Source: WJJR01 sp964440935
Lineage (GTDB): Bacteria > Zixibacteria > MSB-5A5 > WJJR01
Direction: 5' to 3'
Length of the DNA stretch: 64,000 nucleotides
Assembly (NCBI GenBank): GCA_964440935.1
Contig: CAYTTY010000009.1
Location: forward strand, 40,675 to 104,674
In this document: positions 58,201 to 64,000 of the stretch, piece by piece
How positions within the stretch are numbered: the first letter of the stretch is position 1
Layout: each line of letters starts with the position of its first letter
Made by a program: the position numbers and the translations under genes
Notes under the pieces: generated by a model
What the model saw: only the letters and a program-made list of their open reading frames with translations
Databases searched by the model: none
Told to the model about the DNA's origin: nothing

Positions 58201-58323
58201 CAGCGACTGGACGTTGGCGGCAGCCGAAACGGCGTGTGCTTGCGGTGGAACCACAATGCACAGCGCCGCGGCCAAAATGAGTATGTGGACGGTAAATCGT
58301 TGTGCTGACTCTGGCGACCTCAT
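52288..58323 (-). CDS. Giant surface protein with DUF4114-like N-terminus and Ig-like repeats
   Basis: About 2011 residues from the ATG at 58323, eight bases after AGGAGG; a GTG at 58332 lies within that site and is rejected. A signal sequence (VHILILAAALCIVVPPQAHA) is followed by a DUF4114-like domain (near 100-205, FWEDLAWLADGDFNDLVVLV). About 15 diverged Ig-like repeats of 90-100 residues come next, each recognisable by a CxPxxVCIPV-type block and a DPDGN turn. It ends with the shared module: cohesin-like (MGGFDFLICFDPTALTIQSA), dockerin-like (RGDMNLNSIPNEIADAVFYS, SDVNCDGLTLTVADLIYMIR) and sorting tail (LLPNYPNPFNASTQIRFAL). Ca-binding display protein; ligand unknown. Confidence 0.88.
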   Translation of the reverse strand: MRSPESAQRFTVHILILAAALCIVVPPQAHAVSAAANVQSLADSLTRKAAGFYSTEPSVQDILDQLGWNISATNDELSLTSLCATSGPVTVTILAEYTGLANDGRLLWYPDGAHTDTTEVLNGIASVDDSTVFQLNALSQLAWLYTPRAGTRWYSETQHNYDQRDHLKLYQAPEPGTYILFWEDLAWLADGDFNDLVVLVRTSARPVAVAAAASPADTVFTPGMTVCLDVDATIDACNPQLATVEMVEGAGTFTQQSSDTSFSTQHCFHPPSEGLYTFVFEAQTPSGDISQDTVDVVLAAQKSETEEEVQITISQTNTLNVCHPDSVCIPFSVSSICELSDIRTSPDAHVNLVDSALCIYASETVEFCVPLVAEDKCGNKDSIQVCFIIETSEPTVVDCPATFDTVLCLPGFACFPVNTTGGAPPVTISAVPPAAYSDGQTCLYVEESGTYDVYTIVDNAECPPETCHTKLTVQMNRPPQITGLPDTVITVCRNGQFCYGPIEPVDPDDNLSAFVLWDGPGSLIGNEWCYIPPREELIHVIFRAEDNCNRAAFDTLRVHFVNPSSPTINFGNATFDLCEPGQVSVPFSIMNSSPLPLTLSLTGPGTLDTVDSLIVVNVTESGLTELILTAEDPCGGGTSKPLTVDATINGPPTVNCSGPGANFYCVGDLICVQYVVSDPGDSPATVSISGFGSVQQRQAVLDTEEEVCFTASSAGDYTVEIIATDDCGAADTCVVEGTVVLNQPPSVNLRDTTIFLCGPEDVCIPVSCNDPDGNLDTCLVEGSAAGAYDIDRLCFTPDTAGVYSITATAIDSCGEQTAHSATVTISYNSAPIVDVTGSLTRSAEPGDTICFDFTTSDPDGNIEDVVILDNYLSYDNGQVCIEAVALSVVCARIVVTDMCGASDTVTICVEAGPGPNPQPKPELPDTVITKICLPGEACVPFTVDESFCPPQTLSGLNGATIDYGTPSVCLAVEAPGIYETGVVAADTCGAETGYVVIIVESTEPPQVECPPVTNLAICTDTTICITATVIDPDGDLASASASFGTASLQPNGSVALCLSVDTSGIYSSLITVTDSCGLTDTCTVIVTIDGNQSPTLEIPEPGTVTICDGEEVCVPVTCNDPDDNLAGCAPLDLGDASWTDETLCITPTVAGSYQWVFRAVDECGAETFDTLRLDVVFNTAPVVQTEPAVTVPVCGPDTVCHPFTVSDAEGNIASVTTNNGVIRDGQVCVYLETFLCFTITATDSCRLTHNRTVCLTANPSAAPEIETPDTLHRRLCAPDDVCFDVVLGPDSSDWTIDVTPLGDFDANTGVICFTPDTAGSYRLITTATNVCGNSDADTTVVIVRYNNAPLVSGPDLVSVVKCADGAVCFDALSFTDPDGNIQDVAIDSGNGTINATTGEICFDADTAGTYCFTVRVEDSCGLASVKQICAAVFQNGPPTVDIEQLEQNTFYSAPTQICFEIMADDNNDNQSFALHKISGAGSFSGRSGATAIIATHCFTADTSGCYRFVFEATDACGAKARDTMTVCVQIEPPDSLFRICIDTVTSLNGRETVMKVRAHETMSMGGFDFLICFDPTALTIQSAFADTALLDWEYFTYRVGDAASCPPCIEGQVRLTGIADMNNGHPHPPENAYVPRGPMAGLRFFVTPDRQFIGQCIPVDFCSYDCADNTISDRSGDTLFVSYGAPDSCVVGKARPVLRRIEFCEGRLCIVPPEDDRGDMNLNSIPNEIADAVFYSRFFIYGDVVFDSVYRENQILASDVNCDGLTLTVADLIYMIRIITGDASGVDCPDVGTGGKIVPAAYAGRVILERRDDQVEVWLETDRDVGGVFVRLQASARERVQVEWGEETGQMKRDAHQSARELRVLLQVRQSGTRLPAGLQKLFSFPVDGSVNWQLVESQAATTEAETIQLEMVGGKSSVPSSHALLPNYPNPFNASTQIRFALGAPSDWTVTIYNVLGQTVDVIEGSSEAGQVSIQWDAKTLGGESLASGIYFARLKAGQFNATRQMVLLK

Positions 58324-59112
58324 TGAGGACACCTCCTGTTACATTACGATCAAGCGCATCAATTCCCCCCGGACTATGCGAATGTTAAAAAATCGTTATG
58401 CCTTTCTTCTGAACCGCACATCGCCATTTGATTGTCGAGGCCAAAGCTCTGGCGTACGATGCCGACCACTCAGAAGACGGTAATCATCACTCACTACAGA
58501 CGCGATTTGTAACTGACTCACGAGCACCATCAACCACGGCGGGGCATGGTCACATGATGTATCTCGCGGTGTAAATCTCTGGCGGTAAGGTGAGGTAGGG
58601 GCATTCCTCCTTGGCTCAGATTCGAGCAAATGCAATCTACTGCCAAGTCGCTGTTTTGTCAACATGACGAGGCCTGTCATGGTTTTCACACAAACCGCAA
58701 TCGTACAGATTGGCGGTGCACCGCGCAGGCTTAAGGGTGTTGTCATTCTCGTGGCCAACCACTTGCTCCTTAACTGGTTAACCGGTCAATACTCCGGACG
58801 ACGAATTGGTCATGCCATCAACGCTGGTTAAGGAGCGCAAATCGCGTACCGCTTCATCGCCTTGTTAACTATATCACAAGGTGGTGGCTAACGTATTGGC
58901 GAGAAGCCCTCAAATTCTTCTCGTCTGTCCAGTTTTTGACACGCCATTACTCAAGTTGTCTAAATCTAGACGCCGTCGCAGGGTCTGCTTTTCCCCGATC
59001 CACAGGCGGTTAATCGTAACTTAATGTCAGACAGAAAGTTTGACATTTTGTTCCAGATTGCACAAGGTTGGCATAATCATTGCTAAAAGTAGTGACCGTC
59101 ACGGAGGATGAA
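58324..59112. other. Intergenic region with dyads and a sigma-54 promoter
   Basis: No gene. It contains the dyads CATGAC / GTCATG (58663-58681) and GCTCCTTAAC / GTTAAGGAGC (58765-58836, 52 bases between arms), the palindrome GGTTAACC (58776 onward), and a -24/-12 promoter at 59069-59084. The dyads are candidate activator-binding sites, by position only. Confidence 0.6.
59069..59084 (+). promoter_or_regulatory. Sigma-54 (-24/-12) promoter
   Basis: TTGGCATAATCATTGCT: the invariant GG (59070-59071) and GC (59082-59083) are separated by exactly ten bases, as in TGGCAC-N5-TTGCW. Transcription would begin near 59094, nine bases before the GGAGG of the zinc-ribbon gene. An NtrC-type activator is encoded 2.3 kb downstream. 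Confidence 0.7.
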
Positions 59113-59298
59113 ATGACGTGCTCGAATTGCCGATATACGCTGACCGAAAGTGAGAGAGTTTTGTGCCAGTTGGGGGGGAGTCACTACTGCCCCCGTTGCT
59201 GGACACGGATCACCCTACCACGTCGTTTTGCGGTTATGGCGACTGACGGCGGGATGACGGCATCGCTACGGCTATCCCAGGTCCGGGAGGATGATTAA
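59113..59298 (+). CDS. Small zinc-ribbon-like protein
   Basis: 61 residues. Two CxxC pairs, CSNC and CPRC, with a third Cys between them (VLCQLGGSHYCPRCW), suggest a zinc ribbon. GGAGG sits six bases before the ATG. It is the first gene after the -24/-12 promoter. I do not recognise a named family; a regulatory or adaptor role is possible. Confidence 0.6.
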   Translation: MTCSNCRYTLTESERVLCQLGGSHYCPRCWTRITLPRRFAVMATDGGMTASLRLSQVREDD

Positions 59299-59381
59299 GC
59301 CGACCGTGGCGGATGGGCCGTCGCAACACTGAGTGAATGAAGAGACTGAATCATAAACTGCCAAACCTCGAGGGAGGAGAC

Positions 59382-59558
59382 ATGAAACGCAAAGAGCGCA
59401 TCCAGATGGTCCGCAAGCTTCTGTGGACGAACCGTCAGATTTCGCTTCAGGACATCGCCAAAGAGACGGGTGTTTCGTTGCGCACCACCTACCGTGACCT
59501 TCATACGGTGTATTCGCACCCGATGAATGATACACGGCCAAGCCCGAATGCTCAGTAG
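59382..59558 (+). CDS. Small helix-turn-helix protein
   Basis: 58 residues, MKRKERIQMVRKLLWTNRQI then SLQDIAKETGVSLRTTYRDL, a helix-turn-helix of the HTH_11/DeoR type occupying most of the protein. GGGAGGAG precedes the ATG at 59382; an in-frame ATG at 59337 lacks a site. It probably shares the sigma-54 transcript with the zinc-ribbon gene and ends at a terminator 24 bases downstream. Confidence 0.68.
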   Translation: MKRKERIQMVRKLLWTNRQISLQDIAKETGVSLRTTYRDLHTVYSHPMNDTRPSPNAQ

Positions 59559-59581
59559 TACTCCTTCACCTGTTCTGCCTT

Positions 59582-59623
59582 CAGCGGGTTCCGGGAATAA
59601 CCTCCCGGGACCCGCTGTCTTTT
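59582..59623 (+). terminator. Intrinsic terminator after the HTH gene
   Basis: Long stem from AGCGGGTTCCGGG and CCCGGGACCCGCT, loop AATAACCT, followed by GTCTTTT. Confidence 0.85.
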
Positions 59624-59660
59624 GTGTTGATTCGCCGCTCTGGGATGTTACGCTTATGGT

Positions 59661-61379
59661 TTGAGGAGCCATGCATCGGGACAGAGAAGGAGAACCGACA
59701 CGACACTCACTCAGCGCCTGTTTGGGTTAGCGCCCCACCGACGTCTGCGTCTCACCACAGCCGCCTTGCTGTTTGTGGTATTCGCTTTGCCGGCTGTCAT
59801 CGCGGGGACCGGCTTCTATTGGTTTGCCCACTCGGCCGTTGTGGACGAGGTGGAATTCGAGATGTCGCTGGTGGCAGCCCACGAGGAGGCGATCATCAGC
59901 GATTGGATTCGGGAGCGGCGGTTCGATCTGGGAGTGATTGCCCAGGTGGGTTCGATCAACGACGCTGTCCGCCGCGTTCTCCGGGATCGTCCGGGCGCGA
60001 CAGATTCGTTGCGTTACCTGCTTGGCCGGGCTCAGCTCTTTTTCGGCGAGCGGTACAGTTCATTTCGCGTTATTAACCCCGGTGGAGAACTCGTTTACGG
60101 TGACACTGAGACCCATGACCGTTCGGCACTGGTTGCCGCTCTTCAGGGGTCGACGGTGGTGTCGCGCGACGTGGTGAATCCGGGTCATTCCCACTCTGCG
60201 CTGGAATTCTATGCCCCGCTCGTGGAGCACAATGAGCCACCGAAGGGGGTACTGGTCGCCACCGTGCCCACGGTGCCGATGTTTGCCCTACTCAGCACGC
60301 CGATTTCGCGGATTGGCTGGATTCACCTCTTTGACCGCTATGGCCAGTTGCTCACGAGCACCTCGCTGGCTGATACGATTCGCAGGAGCGGGGCAGCGGC
60401 TCCTGATCCGCACGCGGTGATCGATTCCTCGAGCGATTCTGCACACTATGTCCGTCACGCCGGTGACGTGGATCTGATGGGATCGGTGCGCCGGATTCCC
60501 GAAATGAATTGGATCATCACGGTGGAACGCGATCGCGACGAGGCGCTGGCGCGCCTGGCCTACATGCGGCGCATTCTGTGGTCGGTGATCGTCGCTATTG
60601 TCCTATTGGGCGGCGGTGTGGCCATTGGCATGTCGACATTGACAGTCCGTCGATTGGAGCGGCGCGAGCAGGAACTGCAAACTACCCACGAACAACTCAT
60701 CACGGCCGACCGGCTGGCCTCCGTTGGGATGATGGCGGCGTCGATGGCACACGAGATCAACAACCCGCTGACGACCATCAAAGTGCTCATTCACTCGTTG
60801 CGGCAGCGGGCCGCGTCGAACAAGGCCCTCGAAACCGACATCAACATCGTGCTCAGTGAGATCGACAAGATTAAAGCACTGGTTTTGCGTTTCCTCCAGT
60901 TTGCGCGTCCCCGCGATCCCGAATTCACCGAGGTAGAGCTCGATGAAATTCTCAGCCGCATTGCCGGTCTGATCCGCCATCAGGCGCAAAGCCATGGGAT
61001 TTTGATCTTTGAGAAGTATGACACGGATCTGGGTCCGGTCTGGGCCGACAGTTCACAGATTGGGCAGATGTTCCTGAACATCCTTCTGAATGCGATCGAT
61101 GCCACGCCGCCGGGTGGCGAGGTCCACGTGTCCACGTCGGTTGCCGACGCCGGTCGGGCTCGGGTGACCATCTGGAATTCCGGTCCGCCGCTGCCGAATG
61201 AAATCAAAGAGCAGATCTTCGAACCCTTCTTCAGTACCAAGACAACGGGGACTGGACTGGGTTTGTCGATCGCCCGTACCATCATCGATAAGCACGGCGG
61301 GGAGATCTACGCCGAGGGGCACGACGACGACGGCACCACATTTACCATGCTGCTGCGTCGTCGCGCCGTACAGTCATGA
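59661..61379 (+). CDS. Membrane sensor histidine kinase
   Basis: A 572-residue inner-membrane kinase. Helices at about 31-55 and 305-325 bracket an extracytoplasmic sensor region of about 250 residues resembling a dCache/PAS-like fold. The phosphoacceptor is His-364 in ASMAHEINNPLTTIKVLI, and the ATP-binding part shows NILLNAIDATPP and FEPFFSTKTTGTGLGLSIAR. It resembles NtrB/ZraS-class kinases. TTG at 59661 is the only in-frame start giving a complete first helix that I can see; AGAAGGAG lies inside the reading frame just after it, so a different start is possible. Its stop overlaps the response regulator start (ATGA). Confidence 0.9.
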   Translation: MRSHASGQRRRTDTTLTQRLFGLAPHRRLRLTTAALLFVVFALPAVIAGTGFYWFAHSAVVDEVEFEMSLVAAHEEAIISDWIRERRFDLGVIAQVGSINDAVRRVLRDRPGATDSLRYLLGRAQLFFGERYSSFRVINPGGELVYGDTETHDRSALVAALQGSTVVSRDVVNPGHSHSALEFYAPLVEHNEPPKGVLVATVPTVPMFALLSTPISRIGWIHLFDRYGQLLTSTSLADTIRRSGAAAPDPHAVIDSSSDSAHYVRHAGDVDLMGSVRRIPEMNWIITVERDRDEALARLAYMRRILWSVIVAIVLLGGGVAIGMSTLTVRRLERREQELQTTHEQLITADRLASVGMMAASMAHEINNPLTTIKVLIHSLRQRAASNKALETDINIVLSEIDKIKALVLRFLQFARPRDPEFTEVELDEILSRIAGLIRHQAQSHGILIFEKYDTDLGPVWADSSQIGQMFLNILLNAIDATPPGGEVHVSTSVADAGRARVTIWNSGPPLPNEIKEQIFEPFFSTKTTGTGLGLSIARTIIDKHGGEIYAEGHDDDGTTFTMLLRRRAVQS

Positions 61380-62821
61380 TGAAGCACACTGTCCTCATTG
61401 TCGATGACGATCGCAACCTGCGTTACGCACTGCGTCGAATTCTCGAGCCGAACGGGTATCTGGTGGAAGAGGCCGGATCGGCCGAGGAGTCGCTTGAGCG
61501 TCTCGACCGGCAACGGCATTCGATTGTGTTCATGGATTTGCGCATGACCGGCATGTCGGGTCTGGAGGGGCTGAAGCGCATCCGTGAGATCGACACCAAA
61601 ATCCCCGTGATCATCATGACTGCGTTCGGCACGACGGAGCTGGCAATCGAAGCGGTCAAGCTTGGTGCGTACGACTTCATCCTCAAGCCGTTCGAGGTCG
61701 ATGAGATTGTGCGCTTGACCGACCAGGCGTCGAACGCCTATCGGCTGATGACGCGCAAAGTCGACATGGTGCAGGAGCCGACACCGGAGTCACAGGAAGC
61801 GGATACCTTAATCGGCCGCTCACGCCCGATGCAGGAGGTGTACAAGCAGATCGGACGGGTGGCACAGTCGAATGCGACGGTCCTGATTCGTGGCGCGTCG
61901 GGGACCGGTAAAGAGCTGGTGGCGCGCGCCATTTACCATCATTCCAATCGCAATACGCAGCCGTTTCTGGCGGTCAATTGCGCGGCGATACCGGAAGGTT
62001 TGCTGGAGAGCGAATTATTCGGCCACGAACGCGGTGCGTTCACATCGGCCGAACATCGGCGCATCGGGAAATTTGAGCGCGCGCATGGTGGGACCTTATT
62101 CCTCGATGAGATCGGGGATATGAGTACGGTCACGCAGGCCAAGATCTTGCGTGTCTTGCAGGATGGTGTGATCGAACGGGTTGGCGGCAGTGAACCGATT
62201 CGGGTTGATGCGCGCATTATTGCGGCGACACATCGTGACCTGGCGCAGATGATCGAGTCCGGCGACTTTCGCGAAGACCTGTTCTTCCGGCTCAATGTGT
62301 TTACCATCGAACTGCCCTCGCTCGATGAGCGCAAGGACGACATCCCGCTGCTTGTGCAGTACTTCGTCGCACGCGGGAATCAACGGCTGGGGAAGAGTGT
62401 TACACAGATTCCCGACGAAACGATCACCACACTTTCGGAACACAACTGGCGCGGCAATGTCCGTGAACTGGAGAATGTCATCGGGCGCGCCTTGATCATC
62501 ACCAACGGTCCGACGTTGCTTCCGGAATCGATCCAATTCGGCGAGGAGATGCAACCGGGACAATTGCCCGATGGTGAGATCGCCGACGAGGAATTGCTCG
62601 ACCGCGTTTTCTCACGGCTGGCGCACCAGTTCGATCACGAGTCGGGCGATCCCATTCTGACGACATTGGAACGGGAAATGCTGACGCGCGCGATGGAGCG
62701 AGAACAAGGCAACCAGGTGCATGCCGCAAAGCTGCTCGGGATGTCGCGGCAGACGCTGCGCAACCGTCTGGCCGCGCGTCCGGACAGCGAAAGTGAAATC
62801 ACCGACGAAAACCAGGCGTAA
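61376..62821 (+). CDS. NtrC-family sigma-54-dependent response regulator
   Basis: A 481-residue activator. The receiver domain has the acidic DDD near 10-12 and the phosphorylated Asp-54 (FMDLRMTG). The AAA+ domain has Walker A GASGTGKE (173-180), the sigma-54-contacting GAFTSA loop (220-225; the T of GAFTGA kept, the G changed to S) and Walker B LFLDEIGD (241-248). The C-terminus (about 430-472) is a Fis-type HTH (HAAKLLGMSRQTLRNRL). Translationally coupled to the kinase. A -24/-12 promoter upstream of the zinc-ribbon gene is a natural candidate target. Confidence 0.95.
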   Translation: MMKHTVLIVDDDRNLRYALRRILEPNGYLVEEAGSAEESLERLDRQRHSIVFMDLRMTGMSGLEGLKRIREIDTKIPVIIMTAFGTTELAIEAVKLGAYDFILKPFEVDEIVRLTDQASNAYRLMTRKVDMVQEPTPESQEADTLIGRSRPMQEVYKQIGRVAQSNATVLIRGASGTGKELVARAIYHHSNRNTQPFLAVNCAAIPEGLLESELFGHERGAFTSAEHRRIGKFERAHGGTLFLDEIGDMSTVTQAKILRVLQDGVIERVGGSEPIRVDARIIAATHRDLAQMIESGDFREDLFFRLNVFTIELPSLDERKDDIPLLVQYFVARGNQRLGKSVTQIPDETITTLSEHNWRGNVRELENVIGRALIITNGPTLLPESIQFGEEMQPGQLPDGEIADEELLDRVFSRLAHQFDHESGDPILTTLEREMLTRAMEREQGNQVHAAKLLGMSRQTLRNRLAARPDSESEITDENQA

Positions 62822-62838
62822 CGCCTGTTCTCCCACAC

Positions 62839-63609
62839 ATGACAGGTCCCAACGTTATCACAATCGACGAGCGCGAGCGGGTGGCATGGCTGACACTCAA
62901 CCGGCCGCCCCTGAATATCCTCGATATCGCCACCATGCGGGAGTTGAATTCTCAGTTGTGGGAGCTGGAGCAACGGCAGGACTTGACGGCGGTGGTTCTG
63001 TCGGCTACGGGACGTGTGTTTTCGGCGGGGGTTGATATTCCGCAGCACCGGCGCGATACAATCGAGGAGATGCTCACCGTCGTGTTCGACCTGTACCGGG
63101 CGTTGTATGCACTGCCGATGCCGACCGTCTGTGCCGTGCAGGGTGACGCGCTCGGAGGTGGAATGGAGTTGGCGATCACCTGTGACGCCGTATTGTCGAC
63201 CGATGACGCGCGCTTCGGCGTACCGGAAATCACGCTGGGTGTGTTTCCTCCGGTGGCGGTGGCTCATCTGCCTCATGTGATCGGTATGAATTGTGCGGCG
63301 GAGTTGATTCTTACGGGAAGGATGATTCGCGCCCAAGAGGCGCAGACGATCGGACTGGTGAATCAGGTGTATGCTGCGGCCGAATTTGACCGGCAAGTGG
63401 AGAACTACCTCACCCAGTATCGCCGATTGTCCGCCTACTCATTGCGGCAGACCAAGATGGCGATGCGGCGCGTGGCAGCGTCCGATTTTGAATCCGCCCT
63501 GTCGCAGGCCATTGCCTTGTACCGCGAACAGTTGATCGAAGGACGCGATCCGCACGAGGGAATCGAGGCTTTCATCGAGAAGCGTCCGCCGCAGTGGTCG
63601 GACACGTGA
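62839..63609 (+). CDS. Enoyl-CoA hydratase/isomerase family protein
   Basis: A 256-residue crotonase-fold enzyme acting on acyl-CoA. The oxyanion-hole segment reads VFSAGVDIPQHR, and both catalytic glutamates of hydratases are kept: GDALGGGMELAITCD and RFGVPEITLGVFPP. The opening NRPPLNILDIATMRELN resembles cyclohexadiene-carboxyl-CoA hydratases and related enzymes, so its substrate may be cyclic, but other genes of that pathway are absent here. It begins 17 bases after the regulator and may share its transcript. An ATG with no strong ribosome-binding site was used. Confidence 0.82.
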   Translation: MTGPNVITIDERERVAWLTLNRPPLNILDIATMRELNSQLWELEQRQDLTAVVLSATGRVFSAGVDIPQHRRDTIEEMLTVVFDLYRALYALPMPTVCAVQGDALGGGMELAITCDAVLSTDDARFGVPEITLGVFPPVAVAHLPHVIGMNCAAELILTGRMIRAQEAQTIGLVNQVYAAAEFDRQVENYLTQYRRLSAYSLRQTKMAMRRVAASDFESALSQAIALYREQLIEGRDPHEGIEAFIEKRPPQWSDT

Positions 63610-64000
63610 CGTGGTAAAGTCATATCCGGTGTCAATTGGACACTCAATGTAAGAATTAGAGCGGTTGTCAGAATAGATTGCCGTTTGCCAAGGGAACCTT
63701 CGCTGTCATTCCCGTCCGCCGTGGCGGAGGAATCCATTGTCTTCATGCACAAGCAATTACGACGCTGTCTCGGTCCGCCACGTCCGACAGGGGATGACAG
63801 AGTATATAGCGGTTGTCAGAATTCTTGTCCGCTAGCCCGAGTATCACTAGTGCATCAGCTGTCCCGTCAATTTCCTCCCCCCACGGCATTCCCGGCATTC
63901 GGGTACGTCATCCAGAGAGCGTCTAACTTGTTGTCATTCCCGTCCGCGGCGGAATCCCATTCTTAGTTGAAACCGCCGTCGGCGGTTAAAAAGTTGAACG
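63610..64000. repeat. Repeat DNA at the window end
   Basis: Two copies of the dispersed motif (AGAGCGGTTGTCAGAATAGA at 63658 onward, GCGGTTGTCAGAATTCTTGT at 63808 onward) and two copies of a palindromic TTCCCGTCCGC-type repeat (63706-63734 and 63934-63960), the kind often seen between genes. An open frame at 63685-63966 is made from these repeats and I do not call it. Confidence 0.75.

Noticed and set aside
63685..63966. Plus-strand frame of 93 codons at the window end
   Set aside because: Built from dispersed palindromic repeats.

Overview
The window is a bacterial chromosome segment of moderately high GC. Its secreted proteins end in NYPNPFN-type sorting domains and carry dockerin-like calcium repeats, HYR-like arrays and cohesin-like modules. 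With a murC-ftsQ-ftsA-ftsZ cluster and a microcompartment shell gene, this fits an uncultured phylum of the FCB superphylum. Zixibacteria-like is my best guess, from gene style only; there is no rRNA or tRNA in the window to settle it.

Layout. 1-4594: end of a division and cell-wall operon (murC cut by the window edge, ftsQ, ftsA, ftsZ) closed by an intrinsic terminator. 5112-8271: lipoprotein, MenG/UbiE-type methyltransferase, membrane-anchored rhodanese, MauE/DoxX protein, second methyltransferase. 8868-10306: RND-permease tail remnant and a YeeE/YedE sulfur-compound transporter. 11221-18320, minus strand: a site-2-type M50 protease and two paralogous membrane proteins fused to spermidine-synthase-like domains. 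Around and between these lie composite inverted-repeat elements, and at 18662-19592 a broken REP-associated tyrosine transposase sits between two copies of a REP doublet. 19810-32393: a 1484-residue PQQ-propeller/dockerin protein, a secreted sorted protein, a DUF1573 protein, archease plus RtcB, and a 944-residue cohesin/dockerin-like protein. 32815-35834: a CBS-like PLP enzyme, and a CoA-acylating aldehyde dehydrogenase next to a BMC shell protein. 36191-43530: purD, purE, a TPR protein, a GlmU-like left-handed beta-helix protein, galT, glgA and greA. 43806-58323: two giant surface proteins (about 2660 and 2011 residues). The first holds 17 tandem HYR-like repeats that look recently homogenised; the second holds about 15 Ig-like repeats. 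59069-62821: a sigma-54-type promoter, a small zinc ribbon, a small HTH protein, and a histidine kinase with an NtrC-type sigma-54 activator. 62839-63609: an enoyl-CoA hydratase-family protein, then repeat DNA to the edge.

How parts fit together. The 944-, 2660- and 2011-residue proteins share one C-terminal module (cohesin-like fold, dockerin-like calcium loops, sorting domain), so they are probably exported and displayed by one route. Archease and RtcB form an RNA-repair pair. The shell protein and aldehyde dehydrogenase look like a minimal microcompartment outpost whose other genes lie elsewhere. The kinase/activator pair may control the -24/-12 promoter just upstream of it.

Most unusual items: the homogenised HYR array and shared surface-protein tail; the transposase with one in-frame stop between matching REP doublets; the family of inverted-repeat elements with different cargo hairpins; the orphan microcompartment pair; and the -24/-12 promoter beside its likely regulator.
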